Shown here: positions 35,966 through 49,009 of the stretch, piece by piece | Layout of the letters: each line of letters opens with the position of its first letter | Numbering within the stretch: position 1 is the first letter of the stretch | Assembly (NCBI GenBank): GCA_021904315.1 | Contig: CM038912.1 | Location: forward strand, 19,975,501 to 20,039,500 | DNA length: 64,000 nt | Direction of reading: 5' to 3' | DNA from: Sphagnum magellanicum | Lineage: Eukaryota > Streptophyta > Sphagnopsida > Sphagnales > Sphagnaceae | The notes under the pieces: generated by a model | The model's input: only the letters and a program-made list of their open reading frames with translations | Told to the model about the DNA's origin: nothing | Database searches by the model: none | Program-made: the position numbers and the translations under genes

Positions 35966-38110
35966 TTACATGCTTTCTCTGGCTTCATTCTGCCTGCTAC
36001 CAGGAAAGCTCTGTAGGACAAAATCCATTCATCAATGCATAGTTTTACCAACAAACTAGACTGTTCCGATTATTACAATGCATTCTTTCAAGAGCATCTT
36101 ATTGGCTGAACTTTGAATGGGTTTCTCTTCCAAAACAACCTATTGCAGTGTTCCCAAGATCTACTTGCCAATGAACTACATCAAATGCAAAAGTAATTGG
36201 AAATATTGTGCCCATGCTTGAAGAGGTTTTGAGAATTGGCATTGACCAGCATTATATATGGGTAGTATAGAGATTGCAAATTACAAATCATGTACTGTGC
36301 AAGAAATATTGTTCAGTACCTTGACAGAATAATTAGGAGCGAGGAAGGAACGGATTGGTTTAGAGACAAATCCAGCCAATCCTGCAGCTGTAAAATTGCA
36401 TACCACACAGATCAACATGAGTTATCTATACATTAAACAGCAATGAGCTCAATGAATAAAATTACAAACATGGCCATCCAGAAAGTAATGTGATATGTAA
36501 CAAAGTCCACAATCTGGAGCTAAGAAAAACAAACCCCAAAGATAAAAAGATAGTATCAGCAGAAGATGCACTGGCAGGAGAGTTACCTGTTGCATTTCCT
36601 CCACAGACCTTAAGCCCAGCATTCCCCACTCCCTGAAAGCTGCCTATAGCTCTGGCTCTGAGAGAGTATTCAGACCCTCATTCTGGATTGTCCTGTCATC
36701 TTGCTTAATCCTGTCCTCCCAGCCCAACATCAAGAGCTTGTCCTTTCATGTAGACAATATATCTTCCATTAAGTCAGGACATTTTGTACCGTCATTTAGA
36801 CCATTCAACAATGCAAACCAAAGCACTTAACAAATATTGCAGGTCGTCCATCAGTTCATGGGGCTCCATGGTTTGAAGTACAAAGACTGCTTGGCTATAC
36901 CATAGACCTAGAAGGTATAAAATGAAGTGAACTGCAAAGGTCCAAAGCTGGTGAGACTAGCTCTGACCATGAGCAAAGTTAAAACAAGTACCATGACAAG
37001 TGAGTGGTGCAGAAATTGTATCTTAAATAGAAATCAGTGCCATATAGTTCAATATTCGTATACAGCACATACTCACCAACCTTGCTTGGACTTCCACATA
37101 CCACATCATCGAGATAAACCTACGAATAGACACTGGAACATAATGCTTCTTATTGAAACAAGCTCTCAGAGCCTGTCCCAAAACTGCCATGTATGGAAAC
37201 ATGACCTCATGCCAAATAATAACCTTGATAAGATTTCTGACAATGAACATGTGGCAACATAGCAGGTTATCTTCATCATTTCACACTATGTTCTGGTAGT
37301 CCCAAAACAACACAGTGCTTATAGAAAGAAGAGTAAGTTGTAATACTCATATCCATCTCCTCCAACAATTATTTGAGCTTCTTGTGGCAATGCTGGAAAG
37401 AGGGGTGTTGTCTTCTTCACCATCTCCATCACCCAGCTCCAGTAGGAGCAACAATAAGCTTGTCACTCTCTGCCACAAGATATGCATGGTAATTCTTATG
37501 GTGGAAGTTCTCATCGAAGGGGTCAAGGGTCAGAGAACATGCTGAAAATGGAAATTGAAGTCCCATAGCCCTGCCTGTGTCCTACATGGAAAACCAACAC
37601 AAGAATATTGCAAATGCAAGTGCAAATGAAATAGAAATGATGGCATGTTTTGTGAAGCAAGCAAGTAGATGGAATCAACTGGAAGGCAGAATGTATTGAT
37701 TACTTGTGTTCACAACTACTGTTGCAGCATTCATATGTTGAGATCCTCCAATTGTTCCTCTTCTTCTTTGTGTAGAGTGTCTGTTACTCTACAATTATCA
37801 TAGAGCTGATGGAAAAGAAAAGAAACAAAACAACTAAGAGGATCTTTCTCTGCTATTGCGGACATAGAAGAACCCAGCAAGATCCAAGAGAGGGTAGACA
37901 AGAAAGTGCAAAAGAAGGCAAATCAGACACCAATCTAGACTGCTTACAGCCATTATACTTGACAATAGTTGAAGGTAGATATGAGAGTGCAACTAGACCT
38001 TAGAATTTCTCCTCATTCCTCTTCTTACATCCTGATGTTCCTTACCAACAGCAACAATGACTCTGCATTGAAAAAGCTTGCCACCTTTCATTGTCTTGCA
38101 GGACAAAAAA
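35966..38110 (-). pseudogene. Exon chain weakly like plastid ribosomal protein uS5
   Basis: Five phase-compatible minus-strand exon candidates with good splice sites: an open stretch ending at 38046, then 37433-37541, 36587-36657, 36320-36387, and 35966-36010 ending in TAA. The first reads KTMKGGKLFQCRVIVAVG, close to the uS5 start of domain (plant plastid form about TKVVKGGKxxxFRAIVVVG). The later joined exons read KLIVAPTGAG and GVGNAGLKVCGGNAT, which can be placed on the uS5 PASPGTG and AGVENALGKQLGSNNA region only with low identity. The conserved GRVG.G..KAKEV block is absent. So this is either a diverged or decayed plastid uS5 copy, or an unrelated gene. No upstream start or transit peptide was found. 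Confidence is higher for real splicing signals than for the name. Confidence 0.3.
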
Positions 38111-38235
38111 TCAAAGATGTAGCCTACAAAATTTGAGACCTAAGCTTCCAAGCTCTGGATTCAAAAGAAGAAATACATGAAGAATAGTTGGATGCACAAG
38201 AAGAATTGCAGGGATCTCTGTGAGTGAGCACACCT

Positions 38236-39060
38236 TCACAACAAAGGTGTAACCACAACAAAGGTGGGCTCTATTGTCTGGAACCTAAGAGACATAGGCA
38301 AACACACTCCCAATTGGAATGTCAGGGTAAAAACATTGAAGAAGAACCTCCTGACATCTTGATGGATTTGGATGCCAAATGCAAGTCCAAAGGCTATGAT
38401 CATTGAAGCATAATAAAGCATCCCTTCATACACCAAATCTGCCTCACTACAAGCTAACCGGTTACAAAAAGATGTGATATCATTTGGTTGTACAAATTCG
38501 TCATACACAATTCTAAATGTTTCAGAGCTTCCTTACCACTACCATGCATGGCACATCCTTCCACTACAACATTCCAACTAACCACATTTTTTGAGATGGC
38601 ATCTTGTTGAACACTCTCCAAACATCATCAGCCATGCGCCCACATTTTGCATAAATGAAGACCAAAATACTCCGAAGAAAGACATCTCAATCACATGATC
38701 CACTTTCAATGATATGTTCATGAGCACACTTGCGCTGTTCAACTGAGCCACAGTGGCATGTGCATTTAGTGCAACCACAAAAATTTGCAACAAGATTTGG
38801 TTGCACATTCTCTGCATCACTTGCCAAAATTAGTTCTAGTGCCTTTTGCCAGTGTCTACATGTCACCATGTACCAATATCATGGTGGTGCAAGTGACCAC
38901 ATTTCAAGATAGCATTGCATCTTGTTGCAAAATCCTTGGCATTCAAGCAATGCTCTTACAGTTACCATGTACATGTCAACCAAACTACTCTAGTGCACAA
39001 AGACATCAAACTTGGTGAGAACTTGTGACTTTGTGAGCTCCTTGAGAGGCCTAAAGGACC
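38236..39060 (-). pseudogene. Broken PLS-class pentatricopeptide repeat gene
   Basis: On the minus strand, shifting between frames, the sequence follows the consensus of plant PLS-type PPR proteins. A FDVFVH.SSLVDMY unit comes first, then KALELI, ENVQPNLVANFCG, VEQRKCAHEHIIESG, IYAKCGRMADDVWRVFNKMPS, KNVVSWNVVVEGCAMHGSGKEALKH (wording split across frames), and finally QPNDITS with ACSEADLVYEGMLYYASMI. At least two stops and several frameshifts occur, no ATG-to-stop frame exists, and the N-terminal and C-terminal parts are missing. Intact relatives bind organellar RNA. This copy can no longer do so. It lies just upstream of the uS5-like chain on the same strand. Confidence 0.75.
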
Positions 39061-40432
39061 ATTGTGGAGTCTAATCTGGAAAGAGAAAGAGGCGGTGAAC
39101 ACTAAACTCACAAAGACAAAGAAAAAATGTTCTCAAGTTCCGGAGTTCTAGTGCTTTCATATCAAGTTATTAGCCCCTCATCCATGTGCTTGTTGTGCGA
39201 AAGATCAAATTGCCCAATGTGTTTTATTTTTAAAAATGTTTTTGGGGGGTAAGGGGTTGGGAGTAGTGTTCTTATTTTCAAAAACCCATGGTGCATTGGA
39301 TCATAATGATGGCAAGTTGGAAATGCCAATGGTAAGTGCCCCTAACTAGATGCATTTTAGTGAAGCAAATTATAGCTACTTTATGCAGTTAAGTAGTTGA
39401 AAATGCATGGTGATGTTTGAGAGCAAGTGGTAATGTCTATTGGTGAAACCATGTTTTAAACAGTAGTTGGTTTGGCGATAAGTAGATGAAGAGGCATGGA
39501 TAGTGATGAACATTTTTGGGTTGCATTGGAACTTTCAATGATCTAATGAGCTTGAAAATAAAACTTCAACAACAAAAACCCAAACTAAAACAAACATCAT
39601 GAACATAACATCAATTTCATACTGTAACAAAGCATAACACCATAATTAGGAAGACCAAAAAGGTCAATGGATGGGGGGTTGAATCTTGATCCTTTTTTGT
39701 TCATTGTAACCCAGTTCAATATTGCACAAGCTAGAATCATATTTGCATACCCACATTAATATGTACTACCAATACAAATTACATAAATAGTTGCAAAACA
39801 CCAACCAAAAATTTAGTATTAATATAAAACAAACCTAGAGTCATGCAATGTAAAACATTTTAGAGAAAAAGAATTCCAACAAGGCAAAAGAAAGGGGGGT
39901 GGAAATCAAACTCTCATTAGTTTATATTTTTGTTTTTGTGCTTTTTCAAAAATTGGCATACATAAGGTATGAAGCTGAAATGCTTTGACTACCAACACTT
40001 ATGACATTTTCATGCCATTGCAAATTGCTAGTGTAATAGAAATTATAAAAAAATTTGCACCATAAACTATTGGCTTACATCACAAATTTAACATTTCACA
40101 ACTTAATAATGGAAATAATGCAAAATTTGCTTAGTTGTAATTCATACATTTCACACATTAATATCGTGCATGGAAAACACATTTAACACACAAAGTTATA
40201 GGAAGATGCGAAATTTGTGTGACGTTCATTTATTCATACGTTCATATTTCATTCATCAACAGATTTATTTATATGTCAAACATGTTTTCAACGCATGACA
40301 TTCATGTATAAACTGTATAGACCTATGAATGAATAAACTTTACATAATTTTTATTATTAATTTGTCACATGTTAAATTTGTGATGTATGTCGAAATGTTT
40401 TGAATGATCCATTACATATCTCATTTTATTCT
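39061..40432. other. AT-rich spacer
   Basis: No gene seen. ORFs are absent or trivial, and the sequence carries many CATTCAT/ATTCATA words (40150-40330) without clear periodicity. Confidence 0.4.
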
Positions 40433-40645
40433 TTGTCCAATCCTTGATAACATCCCCAAAAGGAAAAATATCCAAATTGTATTGTTTTCATGCAAACATC
40501 TTCACAACCAAATCCAAATGTGTAGCTACTTGGTTCTACAACTAAGATTTCATTAATGACAAGGTGGAAAAATAGCTATCAACGTCTTTTACATATTCTA
40601 AAATCATAATTAAAGAAAATTTTGCCAATGCAAAATATTTAGAAA
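40433..40645 (-). pseudogene. Second hAT transposase remnant (C-terminal domain)
   Basis: One minus-strand frame, interrupted by stops, reads LEYVKDVDSYFSTLSLMKS followed by ATHLDLVVKMFA and FPFGDVIKDW. This is the hAT dimerisation region (usual form GSVEDERTFSTLSFMKSKLRNR...HLDLVVRMFAQ). It is the same domain and strand as the relic at 29.1 kb but differs in sequence, so it is a separate insertion or an old duplicate. The rest of the transposase was not recognisable upstream on the minus strand (40.65-42 kb). Confidence 0.65.
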
Positions 40646-42589
40646 ATCAATGTTGTAAGAGGCTATTGGATCCTAGTTTAGACCATAATTGAGTGAAAGG
40701 GTTACACATAGGTGGGTGCTTTAGAGCAATGGCATGGTTGCTTTGCTAGTAACTTTGAATTTTTTTTTTTAAAGATCAAGTTTCCCTTCATCAAAAAGGG
40801 CATGGATCTTCACATGGTCAATCTTTGGGCCAATGAATTTCTCAAAATGGAAGTAAGCCTTTAACAAGGCAAAGTGCTCCCAAAACATTTTTGTAGCATG
40901 AAGATGTAACCAATATTGAAGGTAAATGATGTTAATTGCATTTATCAATTCCTAGCTTAGGAATTGTCACTCAAATTTAGAGAGTAAATAAGTGACAACA
41001 CTTGAACATTAAACTTTGACTATTTCAAAAATTGTTGTTCAATTGTCTTACATGGCTTAGGTGAACACACCAATAAGTTTTCAAACTCCTACTCAACTAA
41101 TATTGATTGCCCATGAAACAAAAAATCACAAGTTTATTGTAGGATCAATTCACCATCTAGTTAGCAATTAGTCATTCACCCATTTGTGTAAGTCCAAGAA
41201 ACCCTTGAAGTGTTTTTGATTATATTTTTCAATTTATATTACAATACATGCTATATACAACACATCACATCTTGACAAAAGTGACAAAATCACATTAAAA
41301 AATGTCTTCCCCAAATTTATAGTTGTAATCCAAGTTGAAAAGATGCCATGTGTGTGTCCAATGGCTTATGAACCACCTTTCAAATCATAGAAACAACTAC
41401 ATTTTCATCTACTTTGGGATGCCACTAAATGGTATAAATGTATTTTTCATCTTCATTTTGATCCAAATGAACATTAGTCGCAAGTGTAAGTTTATATACA
41501 ACTACAAATCATTTTGTAGTCATTTATGTAACTACAAGTCATTTTTACCAAGTGGCAAGGAGGATTGTCCATTTATAGTTGTAAAAATGGTTGATTTGGA
41601 CACAAGTTGCAAAGGCATGGGTTGAAATGGAGAGGATTCCTTATAGTTTTTGTGAACCAAATTATGTGTTTTCTTTGTTTGGACACATTGACCTTGGATT
41701 GTTTTAACAAATCTATGTGCAATCCATGTTATGATGGGGTTTTGTAATAGGTTCAAGATTTGAAAGTTGCTTTCATAACTTTTAGGAAGATTGGACGTTG
41801 CGCAACATTGAAAGAAATGTTCACTCCTTTAAATAAAGTCGCCCATTTCTTGTCCAAACCTTATTTTTTAGCTAAATTCAATCCTTTGAGCAATGAAACC
41901 TATTGAAAGGTTTGAGTGTTGTTATTTGTGGATTTATTAAAACCTTTTGTGTTATATGTAGGCAAGGCGTAAATTCAAACCTTTTCTACTTGAGATGTCG
42001 AAGCATATTCTCTTTCCATTGAAGGATTTAACATTTCAATGGCCATGTCTTCCATTCACCCATTAGGGAAATGGGTTAGTACTTCCATGTTTTTTGGTGG
42101 TGGAAGGACAAGTCCATCACATCAAGCAAATAGGGCCTTCACCCATGGTTGTGCCATTAAACACACTGTAATTCAAGTTTGTCCATTGTCATCATATTGA
42201 TAGCCCAAATAGAAAAACATTATATCCTTGTGATATGAAATGACATTGTCATAAAACTTACATTTCACTTTCCTTGGCTTATCTTTTGGCATCAAATACC
42301 ATGATTCCACACATTCCATTTTCCCTCCATTGAAAAGAATACAACAACAATAAATTTGATTAGTAGAATTAAGGTATTTAACAATAAGATCAAACTCCAC
42401 CTTTAAGGCTATAATTGAAATTTAGCACTAATTGTAACTGTAGTATGACAATCTGAAATTTCCATTCATAAAGGTTTCACCCCTCCCTTTGAAAGTATAT
42501 GGCAATGGTTGTTTATTAAACAACACAAGGCCCACATAGCTCAAAGTGAATTGAAATTATAAGGTCTATTTTTCATTACCAAGCAACAC
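40646..42589. other. Spacer, possibly old transposon body
   Basis: No readable protein. Because a hAT C-terminus ends at 40.43 kb on the minus strand, the body of that element would lie here, but stops and indels make it unrecognisable. Frames at 41335-41625 (+) and 42173-42400 (-) show no family features. Confidence 0.35.
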
Positions 42590-42960
42590 CAAATTTTGTC
42601 ACCAAATCAAATTCCATCACCAAATCAATGATGGAAGTCAATCCACCATTAATTAGATGACTGAAATTTGGAGTGAAAGTTTTTGATCGTCACACAATTG
42701 GTGACGGAATGCTTTCCATTGCCATAGGATTGGCAAGGCAAAACTTTTGGTTGCCAAATGATTAGCAATTGAAAGTTTTTAATCACCACATGAATGGTGA
42801 CCCAAAAGATTTTGTCACTAATCTTGTAGTGATCGCAAAATTTCAATTGCTAATCTTATGGTGATCAAATTTTGATTGTTAATCCCGCATCCACCAAAAA
42901 GTTTCAATTACCAATTTTGTGGTGATTGAATCCATTTTTAGTCACCATACATATTGGGGG
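42590..42960. repeat. Degenerate palindromic tandem units (about 33 bp)
   Basis: A series of diverged units, each with a CAC/TCAC word facing a GGTGA/GTGAT word (for example CACCACATGAATGGTGA, CACTAATCTTGTAGTGATC, CTAATCTTATGGTGATC, CCAATTTTGTGGTGATTG). They are separated by AAAGTTTTT/AAATTTCAATT spacers. The units are about 30-34 bp and weakly self-complementary. Confidence 0.55.
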
Positions 42961-45900
42961 CAATTAGGGTGTAAAGAATTTTTTTTGTGCATTGGTTTTA
43001 ATGGACATGATCAACTCATTAGGGTGGATGTCAATGTGATGCTTGACACAAAGTGGTTATGTCACATTGGTTTTGATAACCCTAGGAAGTAAATAAGTTA
43101 GGTATAAATACATGAATATTTATATTTTATTTTGGGTTACATTTTTTTGATTGGTTCATCCCATATGCCCATGTTTTAAAATATGAAAATGGGTGTGGGT
43201 ACAAATAAAGGACCCAATGAAATTACTTTAGAAAAAGGCTATGAATCTTTTTTAGTCTTTTTTCACTTTTTCAAATGAAAGAATTTTTGAATGAAATCTT
43301 TTACAAATTGTTATTAAAAATACATATAGTTGCCTCAATAGATTACATGTTTTGTGTTAATCATTGTTGAATAAATATGAATTTTTGAAAGTGTGGAAAT
43401 TTTGCCATATTTTATGTTTCATTTTGAAAATTTAGCAGAATTTTGAATCATACCAAAATATGTTAACTATTTTAGTTTTTTGTTTTTTATATCATAAACT
43501 ACAACTTTGTCTTATATGTCATGCACATTAAGTCCTATTTACATGTGGTAAAAACTTTTGAAAATTAAAAAATTTGAAAAATACTTTGAAGTTTAATAAA
43601 TTCAAATTTCATATCTTTTAAATTGTGAGTGTTTTTTGAATGTGGGTAGGTTATTATCATTTATTTATTTTTTACCATCAAAATTATTTTATTAAAATAG
43701 TGTTTTACTTAGTCCTTTATAAAATTAACCACAATTCGATTCAATATCTATTCAAGTTCAATGATCCTTTACTGAAACTAAAACCCAAAATTTAATTTAA
43801 TCAAATTTTTATTTGAATTCCTCAACATTCATATTAGTCATTTAACATAACTCATAATGATTAACATAATTTTTAAAATGTCATTAAAAATAATGTAAAA
43901 AGGTTCATAGTTTTCAACATTAACTGACATGGTTTATGGCTCTTAAAAATGAATTCACACCCAAATGTAAGATAAAGCACTTGGCTTATATACTTTTCAA
44001 AATGAAAATGAAAGACAAAACATATTCAATAAATCTTTTAGTTGCAAATAGTTCGCAACTAAAAATGTTAATCATAAATTATTTGTAATTAATTTAAAGT
44101 GTATCCTATATTTTAATCCTCATTTTAAATTTTGTAAATAAATATTTTAAGTAGGTAAGTGACTAACTAACTAATTAGTTAGGTAACTAATAAATTAACT
44201 AATTAATCTAAAAGACTATTAATTAATTAACAAATAGACTATAAACTAATTGTTAAACCAATAAATTAGCAAATTAATTAATTACTTATGGTAGTAATCA
44301 TCAATGGTTTTTAATTAAATATTTATAAAATTAAATAAATAATAATATTATTAAATATATTATTTAAATAAAAATTGAAAAAATTGAAAAAAATATAATT
44401 ATCTATTAATAAATATAATTAACTAATAATTTGGTAACATTAAAATAACTAACTAATTATTAATAACTTATTAATTAATAATTATTAACTACTAATTGTA
44501 AACATTAAGTAATGATTTAAAAAAATTAATAATATAACTAGTAGGTAGCCTAAGGTTAAGTAATTTATTATAATTATTCCCATTAGTTTTCATTTTTATT
44601 ATTAATAATAAGTAATAAAAATAAGATTTTTATAACAAGATTAATTGAATTATTGTAGTTAGTTGGTAACCAAGGCTAGGAATTTAGTTTTTATTATTCA
44701 TATTATTATTTCACTTGTTCTGACTATTTATGTACTATTTTAATAAATATTTTAGATTTTAGATTTATAAATATAACATTTCCTTTTTAAATAATTTGAG
44801 TAATTATATATATATATATAATCATACTAATAGCATCATCATCATTATTATGTAATAAAATTATATTATTTTTAAATTTTAGTCAAAGATAATATTAAAT
44901 CTTAATTTTTATTGTTATAAGGTAATTAATGAAATTAAGTAAAAAAATATAATAATAATAAAATGAAATGTCATTTGTAATTATTTTAAGAAATACAATA
45001 AAATAGCTTGGATAAAATTTTAATGTTGTTACAATAAGTTTACTAAATATTTTATATAAAAATTTAATATAACCAAAATATACAACTAGCAAGGTCATTT
45101 AATGCTATTAATAATTATTGAATACACCTATAATATGATAGTTCATACACATTCAAAATATACATTGTAAATTCTAATATATGTGATTATATCTTTTAGA
45201 ATACAAAAATTACACCTTTGTATACTTGTAGGGCTACCACTAAATTGGTCACATTTGCAAGTGATGGACATAAATTGTTTTTTTTGGATGAAAAGTAAAC
45301 TAGATGTTGTTTACATGGAAAAAATAAAATTACAATAGTTAGAAATTAGTTATAATGTACTTGCAATTATGATCAATACAAGAAATAGTTACAAAAATGT
45401 TCAAAGGTACACACAAATGATTAATAGAGTGATTACATTTTGACCAATTTCTATCATTGTTCAAACCTTTTGTGATGCTTTCCAATTGCACAATTAAAAA
45501 ATGCAACAAACTCTACATCCAACAATTCAAATTTTGACAAATTGGATGTTTTGAAACCCTTGGAGTTAACAAAGGCATGTAAAATTGCCTTTTGGGAGTT
45601 TGTCACTTGGTGAAGTTTTGCCAAAAAAAAAAACATTGCTTAGGAATGATTGGGGATGACATTGCCTACAAAAGAAAAAACAAAAAGCAAAATTGTTTTC
45701 ACCTCTAAAACAATTTTCCCCTAAAACCTTATTTTAACACTACAAATCATTGACTATTAACAACAAAAGCTAGCTTTTCAAAGAAACAAATTAATGCAAA
45801 TTCAAGATCAAGGCCATTAATCAACAGTGGTCTTTGTTGCTTCTTTTTGCCCTAATTGCCTGACCAAGATGTTTCTAATGATCATACATCTCTTGGTGCT

Positions 45901-48252
45901 ACCCAAGACGAATTTTGTGTCTTAATATACATAGTTTGGGCATGTAATGAACACTAGGCATGTATCCATGACATGCCCAAAGTGTGCATAACATGACCCA
46001 AAATTTGTGTCTTAGCATCGTCCATCTTTTTCTTTATTAGAAAAAGATGGATCGGGCCAAGGGCAGACAAGGAAAAAAAGAAGTAGACAGTACTATCTGC
46101 CTTAACAACCCATTGCAAGTTTAACATCCTGCCCCAAAGACCCTGTTTTAATGCTACACCTACTTGAACACAAACTGACCAACTACAACAATATCCGCCT
46201 TTGGAAACTCCATCCCACCACAAAAAAAATTAAAGAAAGGACTCACCATATGCCAGTATTTTGGGTTAGGGGCTTTAAAGACCCCTCAGCCACTCCTCAG
46301 TCTTGACTCTTAACCCATTTAACTTGAATTTGTAACAAAAATATTTATATTGCATTTTCTTGTAAGATTTTTTTGGTGAAAGATTATTAGTTTAGGACAG
46401 AGCTTCTCATGACAAAGTCGCTTGGTGTCCTTCATGGTAGAGAGGATTTCTTTTCAACAATTGCACAAAAACAAAAGGAGGCTAATTTTTTTTTTTTCCA
46501 AACAATTTGACTTAGTAAAAAGATTGTACCTAATCATATCACACCTAATGCTAAGTTGATGTTAAGAGAGACATCTTTAGGTACACACAATGTTAAGTGA
46601 TTGTTAAATTGATGTTAAGTGATGTTATCTTAACATCAAAGTTTCAAAGAACATAAATCTTTGAACACAATGATAAATAATGGTCATAAAAGGGGGTCTT
46701 AAGTCAATCTTAAGTTAAGAAATTGTTTTCCATGGTTTTCTTAGGACTTGTGAAAGAGTAGAAAAAAAATTAACCTTGTAGGTCAGTGCTAATTAACATA
46801 GGTCATTTCTTTTTCATGATGTTACGGACACCTTAGGCTACTTAACACTATGAGATCTAACACTAAATCTGATTGCAACTTTAGTAACCTAATACTGTGG
46901 GTGTTAGGTGTTGTGTTTTGTGAAATTGCCCCTTGCAGGGTGGGCCAATGCAATGGGCCCTCTCCTTGTATGGTGAGAAATTACATTTCAAAATTTCCTG
47001 ATATATGAGCAAACATGGTTAATTCTCCATGTGGGTGGTTGCCAGTGTGACTTGAACCTCTATTGGGTGCACATTTGTTTTTATAAATTACTTCTGATTT
47101 TGAGTTTTTAAAGTTTATTTTAAAAATGAAGAAACTCTGGCTTTGGTTATTTAGGCCCCTAGGTAAAAAGAAATTTCAATTTTCATGTAAGAACTAGCAA
47201 AAAGAACTGATAGTTTTTTAGAAGATAATTTGATTAGTTTTTATTCTTTCTATCTAATCACAGTTTATAAAGTATATCAGAACTAGCCGGTCATTGACTT
47301 TTTAAGAAATGTGATCTCATGAAATTAAAGAAAAACCATGAGAACGGGTGAGGGTTTTGGTGACATTTATAATACCCACATGATACTGGTTAAATTGAAA
47401 GCTTGATTTTAAATTTTAAATTGGGGGTGCCAGTTAGGTTATCAGCATCAATATATATATATATATATATTAAAGTTATCAATCTTCTTGAGTAATAATC
47501 ATTAGTTAGGCATAAGTGTAGGTTATCAAATAACTGATTGATAACCATGTTGATTATCCTTTAGATTATTAGATGGTTATAGGGTTTTTAAATTATGATT
47601 AAAATTTTCGGTTTTATTTTTTTATATTTCTGTTTAATACCATAAACATGTTTAGCATAAATTAAGATTGATAACCTACTTAAATGATAACCAAGTCATC
47701 TAGGTAGGTTATTAAAATTTAAATTCTCAATATTGGAGGCAGTTAAGTTATTAACTGGTTATAAAAAAAAAACAATAATCAACAGGTAACTCATCAATAC
47801 CTGGATCAAGACTCAATAAACAGCCAACATTAGTTTGAACCAAAATGTGGTTATTTGAATTTATAAAGAACCATGCCTTCAGGTTCTTAGAAAAAAAAGA
47901 GAACCAAAGAGTGTTGATCCTGGGTATTTCAAAGACCTAACAGAACCGTTGGTTTTTTTTGAAAGAACCAGCAATGAACTAGTGGTTTTATGGTTGGTTA
48001 TTTGATTTATGTCAACAATTGATAATCATGAATCCTTGATTTTTTGAGAACCATGGTCATAATTTGTCAGAACTGACCCCATAACCACTGGGGGTCTGTT
48101 CCTGTTACCCACCCATCTCTGGTTTGAAGCGTATTTGTAAGAGGGTAATTGTCTGCTGATTTTACCATATATAATTCTTGACGTGTCAAAGGCAAGTTAC
48201 TACAACAGAATACATTCGAGTGTCCCTGAATCATGAGTCGAAAAAGGATGCC
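42961..48252. other. Very AT-rich, low-complexity region
   Basis: No gene. From 44100 to 45130 the sequence is almost entirely A and T, with ATTAATTAACTAA words. Near 46530-46630 GTTAAGTGATGTTAA-like words recur. At 47630-47865 lies the second copy of dispersed repeat family 2, continuing with AGAACC-rich sequence to about 48110. All open frames are short and compositionally biased. Confidence 0.5.
47630..48110 (+). repeat. Dispersed repeat family 2, copy B
   Basis: Same-orientation partner of 33590-34170 with the same ordered landmarks. It is followed by GGTTCTTAG...AGAACC phrases and an AACCACTGGGGGTCTGTTCC phrase that has echoes near 24580 and 27090. Confidence 0.6.
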
Positions 48253-48291
48253 CCTGACCTGACCAGACCAGACCAGACCAGATCTGACCTG
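48253..48291. repeat. ACCAG pentanucleotide repeat
   Basis: A short run of GACCAGACCAGACCAGACCAG flanked by GACCTGA words. A minisatellite-like tract just outside the composite repeat that begins near 48.53 kb. Confidence 0.85.
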
Positions 48292-48529
48292 AAGAGTGAA
48301 GGTGGACTAGCAGCTAGAACAACCTAAAGATGGATGCACAGCATATATCTAGTGCTTTTCAGAAAGGCCTGCAATTAAGTTAGAGTGAAGATGATCTAGA
48401 AAATAAAGACTAAAGTCTACCCGCTGGAGCAAGAGTCTAGTAACAAGGAACAATGCATTAACGTTATCCGTAAAGTCAGGCAGAGGCGGCACTGGAACCC
48501 CTTGTTTGGTCACAGAGGGAACGAGATTT

Positions 48530-48800
48530 CAGGAAAACAAAAAGGGCTTGAGTAGCCCAGACACCCACCAGTGCACCATCCAAAAAATCCCGTTCTGGGA
48601 TTTCATGGATGGGATGAAACTGTCCCCCAGGGGTCAGTTTGCTTGGTCAGTAGTTTTTTTTTTCCTGGACCCTTTTTTTCTTTCGCTTTTTTTTTTTGGT
48701 CCCGCCAGCCTTGAACCCAAATTTTTTTCTGGGAACTCCTACCTACTCCTCCAACCCACCTACCTCCCCCTACCTACCCCACCACCCATTTGCACTCCCC
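48530..48800 (+). mobile_element. Left inverted end of a large composite repeat
   Basis: Reverse-complemented, this segment matches 61200-61745 in order: a TTTTCCTGAA word at the outer edge, CTGGGCT, a ...CACTGGTGGGTG block (15 of 16 bases at one core), a GTGCACCATCC block, A-rich sequence with GGGACC, and finally GGTAGGTGGG-rich sequence. Such inverted ends suggest the terminal inverted repeats of a DNA element of about 13 kb. The flanks GAACGAGATTTC and GAACGCTTTC could be a degraded 9-11-bp target duplication, as Mutator-like elements make, but the match is imperfect. Confidence 0.5.
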
Positions 48801-49009
48801 TCCATTGCCAAAGCTTCAAAACCACACAGAACTTGACTAGTTGGGCTTAGGGTTTGTGCCTCCAGAGCTCAAAGGGAGGAACTTGTGGAGCTTGGAGCTT
48901 GTGGAGCTTGGGGCACAAAGAGGGAGCAACTCCAATAGTAGGAGCTTGCAAAACATCAAGAGGAGTGGAGCTTTGAAGGTAAGTTCTTTTTTTTCTTGAT
49001 TCTAGAACT

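Noticed and set aside
36843-36915. Plus-strand exon-like segment reading GRPSVHGAPWFEVQRLLGY
   Set aside because: It has AG and GT borders and good composition, but no partner exon on that strand and no family match. It lies in an intron of the minus-strand exon chain.
44100-45130. Possible organellar insertion because of extreme AT content
   Set aside because: No chloroplast or mitochondrial gene, tRNA or rRNA could be read. The tract is low-complexity TTAA-type sequence.
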